Positions 16,911 to 26,313 of a stretch of DNA of 64,000 nucleotides are shown one piece after another. The DNA is from JAFAZJ01 sp964437145. Its GTDB lineage: Bacteria > Pseudomonadota > Alphaproteobacteria > Reyranellales > Reyranellaceae. The DNA is taken from assembly GCA_964437145.1 (NCBI GenBank), contig CAYTFW010000001.1, forward strand, positions 48,746 through 112,745. Direction: 5' to 3'. A program made the translations under genes and the position numbers. Within the stretch, counting starts at the first letter, position 1; every line of letters begins with the position of its first letter. Below the pieces are notes generated by a model that worked only from the letters and a program-made list of their open reading frames with translations, was not told the origin of the DNA and made no database searches.

Positions 16911-18293
16911 ATGATGCGGACGTTGCTGGCTGCCGGACTTGACGAGGCGCGCGTGCGGGCCTGGACGGCCGCGCGACCTGCGGCGGCGGGCGGCTATGCG
17001 GAGGACGTGGCGCGTTTCAGCCAGTTCTGGCGCCTGGAACGCGAATTGCGCGCCATGCTGCCGCGCAAGCCTGACCGCAACGCGGCACAGCAGGAAGCCG
17101 CCGCCGCGTTGCTGGAGGCCGCGCGCGAGAGCCGGCGGGTGTTCACCGCCGCGCACATCGCCGAGGTCTACGACCGGCTCACCGACCGCAGGCGCAAATT
17201 CGTGCGTGTCGAGCGGCTGATCTACGACGCGGCCGCTCTCGTGCCCGGCCTATGCCCGACAGAGGCCGAGGTCGAAGCCGAGCGCGCGGGCAAGCAGGGC
17301 GACAAGGACGGCGTCGAGATCGACCAGGGCATCCTGTGCCACGCCGTGCTGGCGCGCGCCGATACCGGCACGCATCTCTGCCACGCCATGCTGCTGCCGC
17401 GCGCGGATTCGCTGGAGCGCTTCGCCGCCTACGACCGCGACGGCAAGGCCGACCTGGAGTTCGCCACCGTCGAGCGGCGCGGCAAGGCCTCGTACGTCAC
17501 CTTGCACAACCCGCGCTACCTCAACGCCGAGGACGCCGCGACCATGGCGCCGATGGAGATCGCGGTCGACCTGGCGCTGCTCGATCCGCAGACCCAGGTC
17601 TGCGTGCTGCGCGGCGACTATGTCGAGCACCCGAAGTACAAAGGCCGCCGCATCTTCAACGCCGGCATCAACCTCACGCATCTCTACTACGGCAAGATCG
17701 ATTACATCTGGTACCTCTGGCGCGACCTCGGCTGGGTGAACAAGGCGATGCGCGGGCTGGCGCGGCCCGACATCGGCCCCGACGAGGCCAGCGGCGACAC
17801 CAAGGAGAAGGTCTGGATCAGCCAGGTCGACACCTTCGCCATTGGCGGTGGCTGCCAGGTGTTGCTGGTCTGCGACTACAACATCGCCGGTGCCGACACC
17901 TACATGACCCTGCCGGCGCGCAAGGAAGGCATCATCCCCGGCATGGCCAATCTGCGCCTGCCGCGCTTCGTCGGCGATCGCGTCGCGCGCCAGGCGATCA
18001 TGTACGAGAAGCGATTGGAATGTGACAGTCCGGAAGGCCGGATGATTATCGACAAGCTCGCGCCGTCGCAGGACATCGAGGCGGCGGTGGAGGAAGCGGT
18101 GCAGGGGTTGACCAGCTCCGGCATGGTCAGCGCGCGCAGCAATCGCGTGGCCTTCCGCGTCGGCCTCGAGCCGCTCGACACCTTCCGCCGCTACGCCGCC
18201 GTCTACGCGCGCGAGCAGGCGCTCTGCCATTTCAGCCCAGCGCTGATCGCCAACCTCGAGCGCCACTGGAACGCGCAGAACCGCAAAGTCTAA
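16911..18293 (+). CDS. Crotonase-superfamily protein resembling DpgC (3,5-dihydroxyphenylacetyl-CoA 1,2-dioxygenase)
   Basis: This 460-residue protein is longer than ordinary enoyl-CoA hydratases. An N-terminal helical region (about 1-190) precedes the crotonase core. The core segments HNPRYLNAEDAATM, MEIAVDLALLDPQTQVCVLR and RRIFNAGINLTHLYYGKI, and the oxyanion region DTFAIGGGCQVLLVCDYNIA, resemble DpgC. DpgC is the cofactor-free dioxygenase of glycopeptide antibiotic biosynthesis. No DpgA, DpgB or DpgD partner is nearby, so the true substrate is open. The double ATG at 16911 has GGAGG just upstream. Confidence 0.78.
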   Translation: MMRTLLAAGLDEARVRAWTAARPAAAGGYAEDVARFSQFWRLERELRAMLPRKPDRNAAQQEAAAALLEAARESRRVFTAAHIAEVYDRLTDRRRKFVRVERLIYDAAALVPGLCPTEAEVEAERAGKQGDKDGVEIDQGILCHAVLARADTGTHLCHAMLLPRADSLERFAAYDRDGKADLEFATVERRGKASYVTLHNPRYLNAEDAATMAPMEIAVDLALLDPQTQVCVLRGDYVEHPKYKGRRIFNAGINLTHLYYGKIDYIWYLWRDLGWVNKAMRGLARPDIGPDEASGDTKEKVWISQVDTFAIGGGCQVLLVCDYNIAGADTYMTLPARKEGIIPGMANLRLPRFVGDRVARQAIMYEKRLECDSPEGRMIIDKLAPSQDIEAAVEEAVQGLTSSGMVSARSNRVAFRVGLEPLDTFRRYAAVYAREQALCHFSPALIANLERHWNAQNRKV

Positions 18294-18436
18294 ACCCGCA
18301 TTACCCAGTTGAAGCATTGCAACAGGCTGGCGCGCGGAGGTCCCATCTACCGCGGCGTCCACTTCCGCGAAGCGATCTCAGCCCCCGGTTGAGGCAAATC
18401 AAATCGGGGCGCGCGGAACCGCCTATACTGCCTTTG

Positions 18437-18856
18437 ATGAGAAAACTTTCGGATGTCACGCTGGATCAGGACCCGCTAGTGCTCGCCGACTTCACGTCGG
18501 TGATCGAGGCGTGCCGCCGCATGAGCGAACGACGCTGCGGTTCCGTCGCTGTGGTCGACAAGGCTGGCCGGCTGGTTGGCATCTTCACGGGGCGTGATGC
18601 GGTGAGCCGTGTCCTGGCGAATGGACGGGATGCAGCCGCCACCCGGCTTGCCGACGTGATGACACGCGATCCGCTGACCCTGTCGCCGGAGCAGACTGCC
18701 CTCGACGCGTTGCGACTCATGTGGGATGGCGGGTTCCGCCATCTGCCAATGGTGAAAGGCGGCCGGGTCGTGGGCGTGGTCTCTCGCGGCGATTTCGCGG
18801 GATTGGAGGTCGACTCGCACGAGCGTGAACGCGAACTCTGGGAGCACATGCGCTGA
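18437..18856 (+). CDS. CBS-domain pair protein
   Basis: This 139-residue protein consists of two CBS domains (about residues 8-62 and 73-130), which typically bind adenosyl nucleotides. Visible segments include RCGSVAVVDKAGRLVGIFTGRD and FRHLPMVKGGRVVGVVSRGDF. No catalytic domain is attached. The ATG at 18437 starts the first domain but lacks a clear ribosome site. It is similar in design to the CBS protein at 32984. Its partner is unknown. Confidence 0.85.
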   Translation: MRKLSDVTLDQDPLVLADFTSVIEACRRMSERRCGSVAVVDKAGRLVGIFTGRDAVSRVLANGRDAAATRLADVMTRDPLTLSPEQTALDALRLMWDGGFRHLPMVKGGRVVGVVSRGDFAGLEVDSHERERELWEHMR

Positions 18857-18896
18857 TCGATGCGCGTCAAAGGAAGAGCCGGCGGTCTCAAAGACG

Positions 18897-19571
18897 CTAC
18901 GGCAATACCAGCGTCGGCAGCTCGGCGAGCGAGCGCAACTCGCCCGACGGCGTGCCGGGTAATCCTTCCGGGGCGGCGCCGGCGCGATTCACCCACAGCG
19001 TGCGGAAGCCGAAGCTGGCCGCGCCGTGCGCGTCCCACCCGTTGGACGACAGGAAGCACACGTCGGCGGGCGCGACAGAGAAATGGTCGGTGACCAGGCG
19101 ATAGACGCGCGGATCGGGCTTGAAGATTCCCACGGCCTCAACGCTGAGCAGCGCGTTGAAGTACTCGGCCAGCCCCGTGTTGCGCACGACGGCTTCGAGC
19201 ATCTCGGGATTGCCATTGGAGAGGATCGCCAGCGGCATCTCGGCGGCGTGCAGCGCGTCGAGGGTCGAGCGCACTTCAGGGAAGGGATCGAGCACGAGGT
19301 AGGCCCGCATCAGCTTCTCTTGCAGCGCGCCGTCGCGCGGCAGGTCGCAGGCTTGCAGGCAATGGGCCAGCGCCTCGCCGGTGACCTGCCAGAAGGGCGC
19401 GTACTTGCCCATCAGGCTGCGCGCCCAGGTGTAGCCGATCTGCTTCTCGCGCCACATCTGCGCCAGGCGGTCGGCCTGCGGGCCGATCTCGGCGCGATGG
19501 CGCGCCACCGCCGAGTTGAAGTCGAACAGCGTGCCGTAGGCGTCGAACACGCAGACCTTGATGTCTTTCAT
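18897..19571 (-). CDS. Haloacid dehalogenase type II (HAD superfamily)
   Basis: This 224-residue protein matches the (S)-2-haloacid dehalogenase pattern: nucleophile D10 in CVFDAYGTLFD, the second motif ILSNGNP, the lysine in GIFKPDPRVY and the acidic motif SSNGWDAHGA. It should hydrolyse short-chain 2-haloacids, though some relatives act on other small substrates. It ends 40 nt before the CBS gene's end, facing it. The lytic transglycosylase gene lies just upstream on the same strand. Confidence 0.88.
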   Translation of the reverse strand: MKDIKVCVFDAYGTLFDFNSAVARHRAEIGPQADRLAQMWREKQIGYTWARSLMGKYAPFWQVTGEALAHCLQACDLPRDGALQEKLMRAYLVLDPFPEVRSTLDALHAAEMPLAILSNGNPEMLEAVVRNTGLAEYFNALLSVEAVGIFKPDPRVYRLVTDHFSVAPADVCFLSSNGWDAHGAASFGFRTLWVNRAGAAPEGLPGTPSGELRSLAELPTLVLP

Positions 19572-19581
19572 CGCCGCGCGC

Positions 19582-21777
19582 TCAGCGCTTCGGCGCCGGC
19601 ACGGCGCGGAACGGCCCGTTGAGGCGGTCGCGATAGACCACCACCGCCTCCATCACCCGCTGCACGTAGTTGCGTGTCTCGCGGAACGGGATCAGCTCAA
19701 CCCAGTCAATCATGTCGATGGCGCCGTTGCGCGGATCGCCGATACTCTCGAGCCAGCGCGCCGTACGGTTGGGCCCGGCGTTGTAGGCCGACAGCGCCAG
19801 CTCGTAGGAGCCGCCGAACTTCTCCAGCATGTCGGCGAGATACTGCGTGCCCAGCGAGGTGTTGTAGGCCGGATCGCTGGTCAGGCGCGCGAGGTCGAAG
19901 GGTTGCCTGGTCTTGGTCGCCATGGCGCGCGCCGTGTCGGGCATGAGCTGCATCAGGCCGAGCGCGCCGGCCGGCGAGGACACGCCGGTCTGGAAGTTGC
20001 TCTCCTGCCGCGTCAGCCCGAGGACCAGCGCGCGCTCGATCGAGCCGGTGCCGCCCATGTCGACGACGGGAAAAGCCGCCTCGTAGAGCGCCACGCCGCT
20101 TTCGACGGCGCGGCGCGAGATCGACACGGCGATGTCGGGGCGGCCCGCCTCGATGGCGAAGGCGGCGCTCAAAGCCAGCTCGCCGGCGCTTTGGGCGATG
20201 CGGCCGACCCGCAGTAAGAATGGCCGGGCGCGTTCGTCGTCGCCCGTTTGCGCCAGCCAGCGCGCGATGGTGACGATCTCGCGCTTCTCGATGCCGTCGC
20301 GCTCCGCCGGCGTCGCCTGCGGGTCGCTGGGCATCGCCGGCGCGCGGTTGGGCAGGCGCTTGGCGGCGAGCTGGCCGTAATAGGTATGGCCGTGCTGCGC
20401 GGCGCGCTCATAGGCGCTGGCGGCTTCCAGCGGGCGCTGCGCCGCCTCGTGCGCGCGGCCCAGCCAATAGGCGGCGCGGCTCTTGGAGATCGGCGCCGAA
20501 ACGCCGTCGTCGAGCGTCTTGAAATGCTTGAGCGCGTCGTCCGGTCGTTTCAACCAGCGCAGCGCGATCCAGCCGGCCATGAACTCGGCCTCGGCGAAGC
20601 CGGTGCCGCGCCTGAGCCTGTGACCGACGATGAGCTTGTAGGCTTCCTCGGCGCGGCCGGCTTGCAGCGCTTCGCGCGCGTGGTACTGGCGCTCGGTCCA
20701 CCAATCCTCATCCTGCTGGATGGTCGGGCTGAGGTTCAGCAGCGCCTGGCGCGCGCCAGCCTGGTCGTTGGTGCGGCGCAGCCAGCGCACGTGCTCCAAG
20801 GACAGACGCGGGTCGGCCTGACGATCGGCCGGGACGGCGCGCAGCATGGTCTGGACTTCCGGCGCGCGCGTCGCCATCGCCAGCCGCGCCTCGGCGACCG
20901 CCTTGTCGGCCGGCGACAGGCGCGGCAACAGCTCGCGCGCCACCTTGTCCTTGCCCTCGCGCAGCAGGCGGTCGAAGCGCGTGAAGTGATCGGCGGGTCG
21001 CAGGTGCGTGCCGAAGCGGGCCAGGAACGCGGCCTCGTCCTGCTGGCGGAAGGTGGCGTTGTGCCAGCTGTCGCGCGCCAGCGCCGCCACCTCGCTCGGC
21101 GCCGCGGCCTCGGCTGCCTCGATACGGCGCATATGACCGACGCTGGTCAGCGGTGGGAAGGCCTTGAAGAAGGCCATGACCTCGGCCGGCGGCGTGTCGC
21201 CGCCCAGTCGATCCTCGACCTGCCGGCGGATCGGCGCGTCGTCGGGCCAATCCGGATTGCCGCGCAGGAAGGCGACGGCGGTGGCGAAGCTTTCGGTGCC
21301 GCGGGGATGACGCAGGATCGACCAGTCGACGTACTTCGCGATCAGCGGATTGCCCATGGCGCGCGCGTGCTCGCGCGCGTCGGTCAGCCGTGTTTCGTCG
21401 AGCGCCTTGAGAATGGCGGCGAAGCCGGCGGCGGCTTCGGCGGGCAGCGGACGCGCCAGGCCGACGAGCTGAGCGGCCGCGTCGGCGTTGCGCGGCGCCA
21501 TCGTCGTCGGGCGCTCGCCGGGCCGCATCGGTCCGCCGGGAATCGCGCCACGCGGCGGTGCAGCGGCGCCGCCGTCGGGCTGCGTGGTAATCACGCGCGG
21601 GCTGACGGGCGCGGTCGTACCGGGCGGGCTGACGGGCGCATTTTCGCGTGGCGGTGCGCCGCGAAAGACGGTGACGCCACCGTCGTTCTGCTGCGCGATG
21701 GCGGGCAGAGTGACGCCGAGCGAGGGCGCGATCGCCAGTGCGATGCGAAGGGCGGTGTGGTTGCTGATCTTCTTCAT
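19582..21777 (-). CDS. Soluble lytic murein transglycosylase (Slt type)
   Basis: This 731-residue periplasmic protein begins with a signal peptide (MKKISNHTALRIALAIAPSL, cleavage near AIAQ). A long alpha-superhelical region (about 90-560) precedes the C-terminal Slt catalytic domain. The catalytic glutamate is in TRQESNFQTGVSSPAGALG, followed by LMQLMPDTA and ALSAYNAGPNRTARWL. It cleaves peptidoglycan between MurNAc and GlcNAc. The ATG at 21777 was chosen for the signal peptide. A proline- and glycine-rich linker lies at about residues 35-85. Confidence 0.93.
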   Translation of the reverse strand: MKKISNHTALRIALAIAPSLGVTLPAIAQQNDGGVTVFRGAPPRENAPVSPPGTTAPVSPRVITTQPDGGAAAPPRGAIPGGPMRPGERPTTMAPRNADAAAQLVGLARPLPAEAAAGFAAILKALDETRLTDAREHARAMGNPLIAKYVDWSILRHPRGTESFATAVAFLRGNPDWPDDAPIRRQVEDRLGGDTPPAEVMAFFKAFPPLTSVGHMRRIEAAEAAAPSEVAALARDSWHNATFRQQDEAAFLARFGTHLRPADHFTRFDRLLREGKDKVARELLPRLSPADKAVAEARLAMATRAPEVQTMLRAVPADRQADPRLSLEHVRWLRRTNDQAGARQALLNLSPTIQQDEDWWTERQYHAREALQAGRAEEAYKLIVGHRLRRGTGFAEAEFMAGWIALRWLKRPDDALKHFKTLDDGVSAPISKSRAAYWLGRAHEAAQRPLEAASAYERAAQHGHTYYGQLAAKRLPNRAPAMPSDPQATPAERDGIEKREIVTIARWLAQTGDDERARPFLLRVGRIAQSAGELALSAAFAIEAGRPDIAVSISRRAVESGVALYEAAFPVVDMGGTGSIERALVLGLTRQESNFQTGVSSPAGALGLMQLMPDTARAMATKTRQPFDLARLTSDPAYNTSLGTQYLADMLEKFGGSYELALSAYNAGPNRTARWLESIGDPRNGAIDMIDWVELIPFRETRNYVQRVMEAVVVYRDRLNGPFRAVPAPKR

Positions 21778-21974
21778 CGATTTACCCGATCCGGAGGGGG
21801 CAGGTCGGGGAGACAGGAACATGACGGTAGCCGCGATCCGGCGCGGCGGCAACAACCGGGCGGCTCGACAGCCCGGAGGTGAGCGCCTAGCATCGTCGCA
21901 CTCTCGCGACAACGGGCGCGCCGGGACGCGGCCGACAAAGACAATCGAAAAGTCTCGAGCGTGGAGGAAACGTC

Positions 21975-23228
21975 ATGAGCAGGACTCCGGGTATGCGTAT
22001 CGCCGCCATCCTGGCCGGCGCGCTGATGAGCCTGATCGCGTCGCTCGGCGGGGCGTTCGCGCAAGGCACGATCAAGATCCTGTACACCGATCCGCTGTCG
22101 GGTCCGTTCGCCCAGGTCGGCGACGCCAACCTCAAGCAGATGCAGTACATCCTCGACTACATCAACTCGAAGGGCGGTGCGCTGGGCCGCAAGTTCGAGC
22201 TGGTTCCGTTCGACAACAAGTCCAACCCGGCGGACGCGCTGCTCGGGCTGAAGAGCGCGACCGACCAGAACATGCCCTTCATCATGCATTGCAGCGGCTC
22301 CAATATCGCCGCGGCGCTGATCGAGGCGGTCGACAAGCACAACGCGCGCAACCCGGACAACCGCATCATCTATATCAATTGCGGCGCGGTCGCGACGGAG
22401 CTGACCAACGAGAAGTGCAGCTTCTGGCACTTCCGCTTCGACGTCCACGTGGCGATGAAGGCCGAGGTGATGGCGCGCGCGCTGCCCAAGGAGGTCACCA
22501 AGGTCTACCTGCTGAACCAGGACTACCTGTTCGGCCAGTCGGTGCAGCGTGACGTCAAGGCGTTCCTCGCCAAGCTGCGTCCCGACGTGCAGGTCGTCGG
22601 CGACGAGCTGATCCCGCTGGGCAAGGTCAAGGACTTCGCGCCTTACATCAGCAAGATCAAGTCGTCGGGCGCGCAGGCGTTGATCACCGGCAACTGGGGC
22701 CCCGACATGAACCTGCTGATCAAGGCGGGCATCGATGCCGGTGTCGATCTGCGCTACTACACCATGTACGCCCACCTGGCGGGTGGCGCGGTGGCGATCG
22801 GCCCGGGCGGCGACGGCAAGGTGCGCTCGGTGATGGCGTTCAACGAGAACATCGCGCCGGAGATCGGCAACGCCGAGGCCGAGGCCTGGACCAAGGCGTT
22901 CCGCGACAAGTTCCCGTTCGACTTCTACGCCGCCGGCTTCCGCACCATCTTCGAGTACATGCAGGCGGCGGTGACCAAGGCCGGCTCGCTCGACGTCACC
23001 AAGATCGCCTATGCGATGGAAGGCCTGAAGCACAAGGACTTCCTCGGCTACGAGTCGGTCATGCGCAAGGACGACCACCAGATCGTCACCCCGTACTTCG
23101 TCGGCGTCTTCAAGAAGGGCGTGAAGTACGATTCGGAGAAGACCGGCCTGGGCTGGGCCACCGAGGCGACGATCCCGGCGAAGGATCTCGACCAGCCGAA
23201 CTCCTGCAAGATGAACCGTCCGAAGTGA
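21975..23228 (+). CDS. ABC transporter periplasmic binding protein, branched-chain amino acid (Liv) family
   Basis: This 417-residue protein has a signal peptide (cleavage near GGAFAQ) and the LivJ-like type I periplasmic-binding fold: IKILYTDPLSGPFAQVGD at the mature N-terminus and QDYLFGQSVQRDVKAFL in the middle. It is the first gene of a complete binding protein, two permease and two ATPase operon. Ligands in this family range from leucine to urea, amides and aromatic acids, so the ligand is undetermined. A hairpin follows the stop codon. Confidence 0.93.
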   Translation: MSRTPGMRIAAILAGALMSLIASLGGAFAQGTIKILYTDPLSGPFAQVGDANLKQMQYILDYINSKGGALGRKFELVPFDNKSNPADALLGLKSATDQNMPFIMHCSGSNIAAALIEAVDKHNARNPDNRIIYINCGAVATELTNEKCSFWHFRFDVHVAMKAEVMARALPKEVTKVYLLNQDYLFGQSVQRDVKAFLAKLRPDVQVVGDELIPLGKVKDFAPYISKIKSSGAQALITGNWGPDMNLLIKAGIDAGVDLRYYTMYAHLAGGAVAIGPGGDGKVRSVMAFNENIAPEIGNAEAEAWTKAFRDKFPFDFYAAGFRTIFEYMQAAVTKAGSLDVTKIAYAMEGLKHKDFLGYESVMRKDDHQIVTPYFVGVFKKGVKYDSEKTGLGWATEATIPAKDLDQPNSCKMNRPK

Positions 23229-23240
23229 CCTGAACCCCGA

Positions 23241-23269
23241 CCGCCGCCGGACCCCTGGTCCGGCGGCGG
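23241..23269 (+). terminator. Hairpin between the binding-protein gene and the permease genes
   Basis: CCGCCGCCGGACC and GGTCCGGCGGCGG pair in an almost perfect 13-bp stem with a 3-nt loop, followed only by TGTCTTCT. It is probably a partial terminator or mRNA-stabilising hairpin. Such elements commonly make the binding protein more abundant than the downstream permeases. Confidence 0.6.
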
Positions 23270-23294
23270 TGTCTTCTATCCACGGACGGCGGCC

Positions 23295-24242
23295 ATGGAA
23301 CTCTTCCTCGTCTCGCTGCTCAACGGCCTGGTCTACGGCATGCTGCTGTTCATGCTGGCATCAGGGTTGGCGCTGATCCTCAGCATGATGGGCGTGCTGA
23401 ACTTCGCCCATGCCAGCGCCTACATGCTGGGCGCCTACTTCGCCTTCACTATCAGCCAGTACATCGGCTTCTGGCCGGCGCTGATCCTGTCGCCGCTGTT
23501 GTGCGGCCTGGTCGGCGCGGCGATCGAGATGCTGGGCCTGCGCCGCGTGCACAAGAACGGCCACATCGCCGAGCTCTTGTTCACCTTCGGCCTGGCGCTG
23601 ATCATCGAGAAGGTGGTGCAGATGACCTGGGGCCTGATCCCGGTGCCGTACCGCATCCCCGAGGGCCTCGACTTCACCCTGTTCAAGATCTACGGCACCA
23701 ACTTCCCGGCCTATCGCGCCTTCATGCTGCTGATCTCGGCGCTGATGTTCGGCATGATCTGGCTCGGGCTCACGCGCACGCGCATCGGCCTGGTGATCCA
23801 GGCGGCGCTGACCCACCCCGAGATGGTCGGCGCGCTGGGCCACAACGTGCCCAAGGTCTTCACCCTGGTGTTCGCATCAGGCACGGCGTTGGCCGGGCTG
23901 GCCGGCGTGATCGGCGGCAACTACCAGGTCACCGAGCCGGCGATGGCCTTCGCCATGGGGCCGATCGTCTTCGTCGTCGTGGTCTTCGGCGGGCTGGGCT
24001 CGCTCACCGGCTGCTTCATCGCCTCGCTGCTGATGGGCCTGATCCAGACCTTCGCCGTCGTGCTCGACTACTCCCTCGCCGATCTGCTGAAGCAGTTCGG
24101 CCTGACGGTGACAAGCGCGACGCCGTTCCATGAGGTGCTCACCGTGCCGCTGCCGCGCATCGGCGCCCTGTTGCCCTACATCCTGCTGGTGCTGATCCTG
24201 GTGTTCAAGCCACGCGGCCTGATGGGGACGCGCGACACATGA
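23295..24242 (+). CDS. Branched-chain amino acid-type ABC permease (LivH family)
   Basis: This 315-residue inner-membrane protein has about eight hydrophobic helices. It includes the LivH-like start LLNGLVYGMLLFMLASGLAL, the MGVLNFAHASAYMLGAY signature and FVVVVFGGLGSLTGCFIASL near the end. It forms the channel with the LivM-type permease, whose gene overlaps by 4 nt. Confidence 0.93.
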   Translation: MELFLVSLLNGLVYGMLLFMLASGLALILSMMGVLNFAHASAYMLGAYFAFTISQYIGFWPALILSPLLCGLVGAAIEMLGLRRVHKNGHIAELLFTFGLALIIEKVVQMTWGLIPVPYRIPEGLDFTLFKIYGTNFPAYRAFMLLISALMFGMIWLGLTRTRIGLVIQAALTHPEMVGALGHNVPKVFTLVFASGTALAGLAGVIGGNYQVTEPAMAFAMGPIVFVVVVFGGLGSLTGCFIASLLMGLIQTFAVVLDYSLADLLKQFGLTVTSATPFHEVLTVPLPRIGALLPYILLVLILVFKPRGLMGTRDT

Positions 24243-25564
24243 GCACCGAGACCTTGCGCGGCGACGCCGCGACGGCGAACGGCGTGGTCGGCCTGCTGCG
24301 CCGCCACTGGCCGTGGCTGGTGGCGATCGCCGTCATGCTGCTGGTGCCGTGGATCTTCTTCGACTGGACCAGAGGCCGCCACTCCGGCTTCGTGCTGACC
24401 TTGATGAGCGAGATCGGCCTGATGGCGATCTTCGCGCTGTCGTTCAACATGCAGATGGGCCAGGCCGGGCTGCTGTCCTTCGGCCACGCCATTCTGTTCG
24501 GCCTTGGTGGCTACTGCACGGCGCACGCGCTGAACGCCATCAAGGCCGGCTCGTTCTGGCTGCCGGCCGAGCTGATTCCGCTGGTCGGCGGCTTCGGCGG
24601 CCTGGTCTTCGGCGCCGCCTTCGGCTGGGTCGCCACCAAGCAGCGCGCCACAGCCTTCGCCATGATCACCATGGGGCTGGGCGAGCTGGTCGCCGCCTGC
24701 GCGCTGATGTTCATGGGCTTCTTCGGCGGCGAGGGCGGCATCAGCACCGACCGCGTGGTCGGCACCAGCGTCTTCGGCATCCCGTACTCGTCGCCCTGGC
24801 AGGTCTACTGCCTGGTCGTGGCCTGGGCGGTGATCGCCACCGCCCTGATGCGCCTGCAGACCCAGACGCCGCTTGGCCGCATGGCCAACGCCACGCGCGA
24901 CAATTTCGAGCGCGCGCAGTTCGTCGGCTACGACCCGGCGCGCGTGCGCTTCTTCCAGTTCATGCTGTCGGGCTTCTTCGCCGGTATCGGCGGCGGCCTC
25001 TACTGCCTGGTCTACGAGATCATCACCTTCGACACCGTGGCCGCCGCGAAATCGGCCACGGCGCTGCTGGCGGCCTATATCGGTGGCGCCGGCGGCTTCT
25101 TCGGGCCGATCCTCGGCACCATCTTCGTCGTGCTGCTGCAGAGCGGCGTCAGCCTGCTCAGCAACGCCTGGCTACTCTATGTCGGCGTGCTGTTCATCGT
25201 CATGGTGATGTTCGCGCCCGGCGGCATCATCGGCATCATCGCCCATCACATCCCCATCGTGCGCATCGGCCGCTTGCGCGAGCTGCTGGTGCACTACATC
25301 AGGATCCTCGTGCCGGGTATCGCGATCGTCTTCGGCTTCGTGCTGCTGGTCGAGCTGACCTCGTTCACCACGATCGGCGCGGCGCAGGGCAAGCAGTTCA
25401 AGATCGGCGCCTATCCGGTCGATCCGCGCACGCTCTTCCCCTGGGCGCTGGGCGCGGCCGCGCTGCTGCTCGGCGGGCTGTGGCTGCGCTTCGAGTCGCG
25501 GGCGTTCCGCCGCAAGTGGGACGCGCTGATCGAGGACGCCAAGGCCAAGGGGGCGATGCTGTGA
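24239..25564 (+). CDS. Branched-chain amino acid-type ABC permease (LivM family)
   Basis: This 441-residue multi-spanning permease shows the LivM features LSFNMQMGQAGLLSFGHAIL, YIGGAGGFFGPILGTIFVVL and the loop ANATRDNFERAQFVGYDPAR. A C-terminal extension with two further hydrophobic segments (about 345-430) is longer than in E. coli LivM. It overlaps livH by 4 nt at the start and the ATPase gene by 4 nt at the end. Confidence 0.93.
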   Translation: MSTETLRGDAATANGVVGLLRRHWPWLVAIAVMLLVPWIFFDWTRGRHSGFVLTLMSEIGLMAIFALSFNMQMGQAGLLSFGHAILFGLGGYCTAHALNAIKAGSFWLPAELIPLVGGFGGLVFGAAFGWVATKQRATAFAMITMGLGELVAACALMFMGFFGGEGGISTDRVVGTSVFGIPYSSPWQVYCLVVAWAVIATALMRLQTQTPLGRMANATRDNFERAQFVGYDPARVRFFQFMLSGFFAGIGGGLYCLVYEIITFDTVAAAKSATALLAAYIGGAGGFFGPILGTIFVVLLQSGVSLLSNAWLLYVGVLFIVMVMFAPGGIIGIIAHHIPIVRIGRLRELLVHYIRILVPGIAIVFGFVLLVELTSFTTIGAAQGKQFKIGAYPVDPRTLFPWALGAAALLLGGLWLRFESRAFRRKWDALIEDAKAKGAML

Positions 25565-26313
25565 GCGAGCTCGCCATCTCGCTGAAGGACGTGCGCAAGA
25601 GCTTCGGGCGCACCGAGATCATCCGCGGCGTCAACCTCGACATCCCGCGCGGCCAGCGCCACGCCATGATCGGGCCCAACGGCGCCGGCAAGACGACGGT
25701 GTTCAACCTGATCAGCGGCCGCTTCCCGATCACCTCGGGCAGCATCTCGCTCAACGGCCGGCCGACCGACGGGCTCGCGCCCGAGGAGATCAACCGGCTG
25801 GGCCTGTCGCGCAGCTTCCAGATCACCTCGATCTTCCCGCGCATGACGGTGTTCGAGAACATCCGCTGCGGGCTCTTGTGGTCGCGCGGCTATCGCTACT
25901 CCTTCTGGCATCTGCTGGGCGGGCAGAAGGCGCTGAACGAGGAGACCGATCGCTGGCTGGAGCGGCTGAACCTCCACACCAGGCGCAACGTGATGGCCGG
26001 CCTGCTGTCCTACGCCGAGCAGCGCGCGCTGGAGGTCGGTATCACCGTCGCCGGCGGCGCCGACGTGATCCTGCTCGACGAGCCCACCGCCGGCATGAGC
26101 CACAGCGAGACCGAATACGCCGTGGCGCTGATCCGTTCGGTGACCGAGGGCAAGACCTTGCTGATGGTCGAGCACGACATGAGCGTGGTGTTCAACCTCG
26201 CCGACGTGATCACCGTGCTGGTCTACGGCGAGATCATCGCCAGCGGTCCGCCGGCCGAGATCCGCGCCAGCAAGGCGGTGCAGGAAGCCTATCTCGGCAC
26301 GGAGGCGGCGTGA
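25561..26313 (+). CDS. ABC ATPase, LivG family
   Basis: This 250-residue ATPase has Walker A GPNGAGKTT, a Q-loop region in LSRSFQITSIFPRM, the degenerate signature LLSYAEQRALEVG, Walker B VILLDEPTAGM and switch His in MVEHDMSVV. The signature LSYAEQ is typical of LivG in this family. The start is GTG at 25561, overlapping livM by 4 nt. It drives transport together with the LivF-type partner. Confidence 0.93.
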   Translation: MSELAISLKDVRKSFGRTEIIRGVNLDIPRGQRHAMIGPNGAGKTTVFNLISGRFPITSGSISLNGRPTDGLAPEEINRLGLSRSFQITSIFPRMTVFENIRCGLLWSRGYRYSFWHLLGGQKALNEETDRWLERLNLHTRRNVMAGLLSYAEQRALEVGITVAGGADVILLDEPTAGMSHSETEYAVALIRSVTEGKTLLMVEHDMSVVFNLADVITVLVYGEIIASGPPAEIRASKAVQEAYLGTEAA

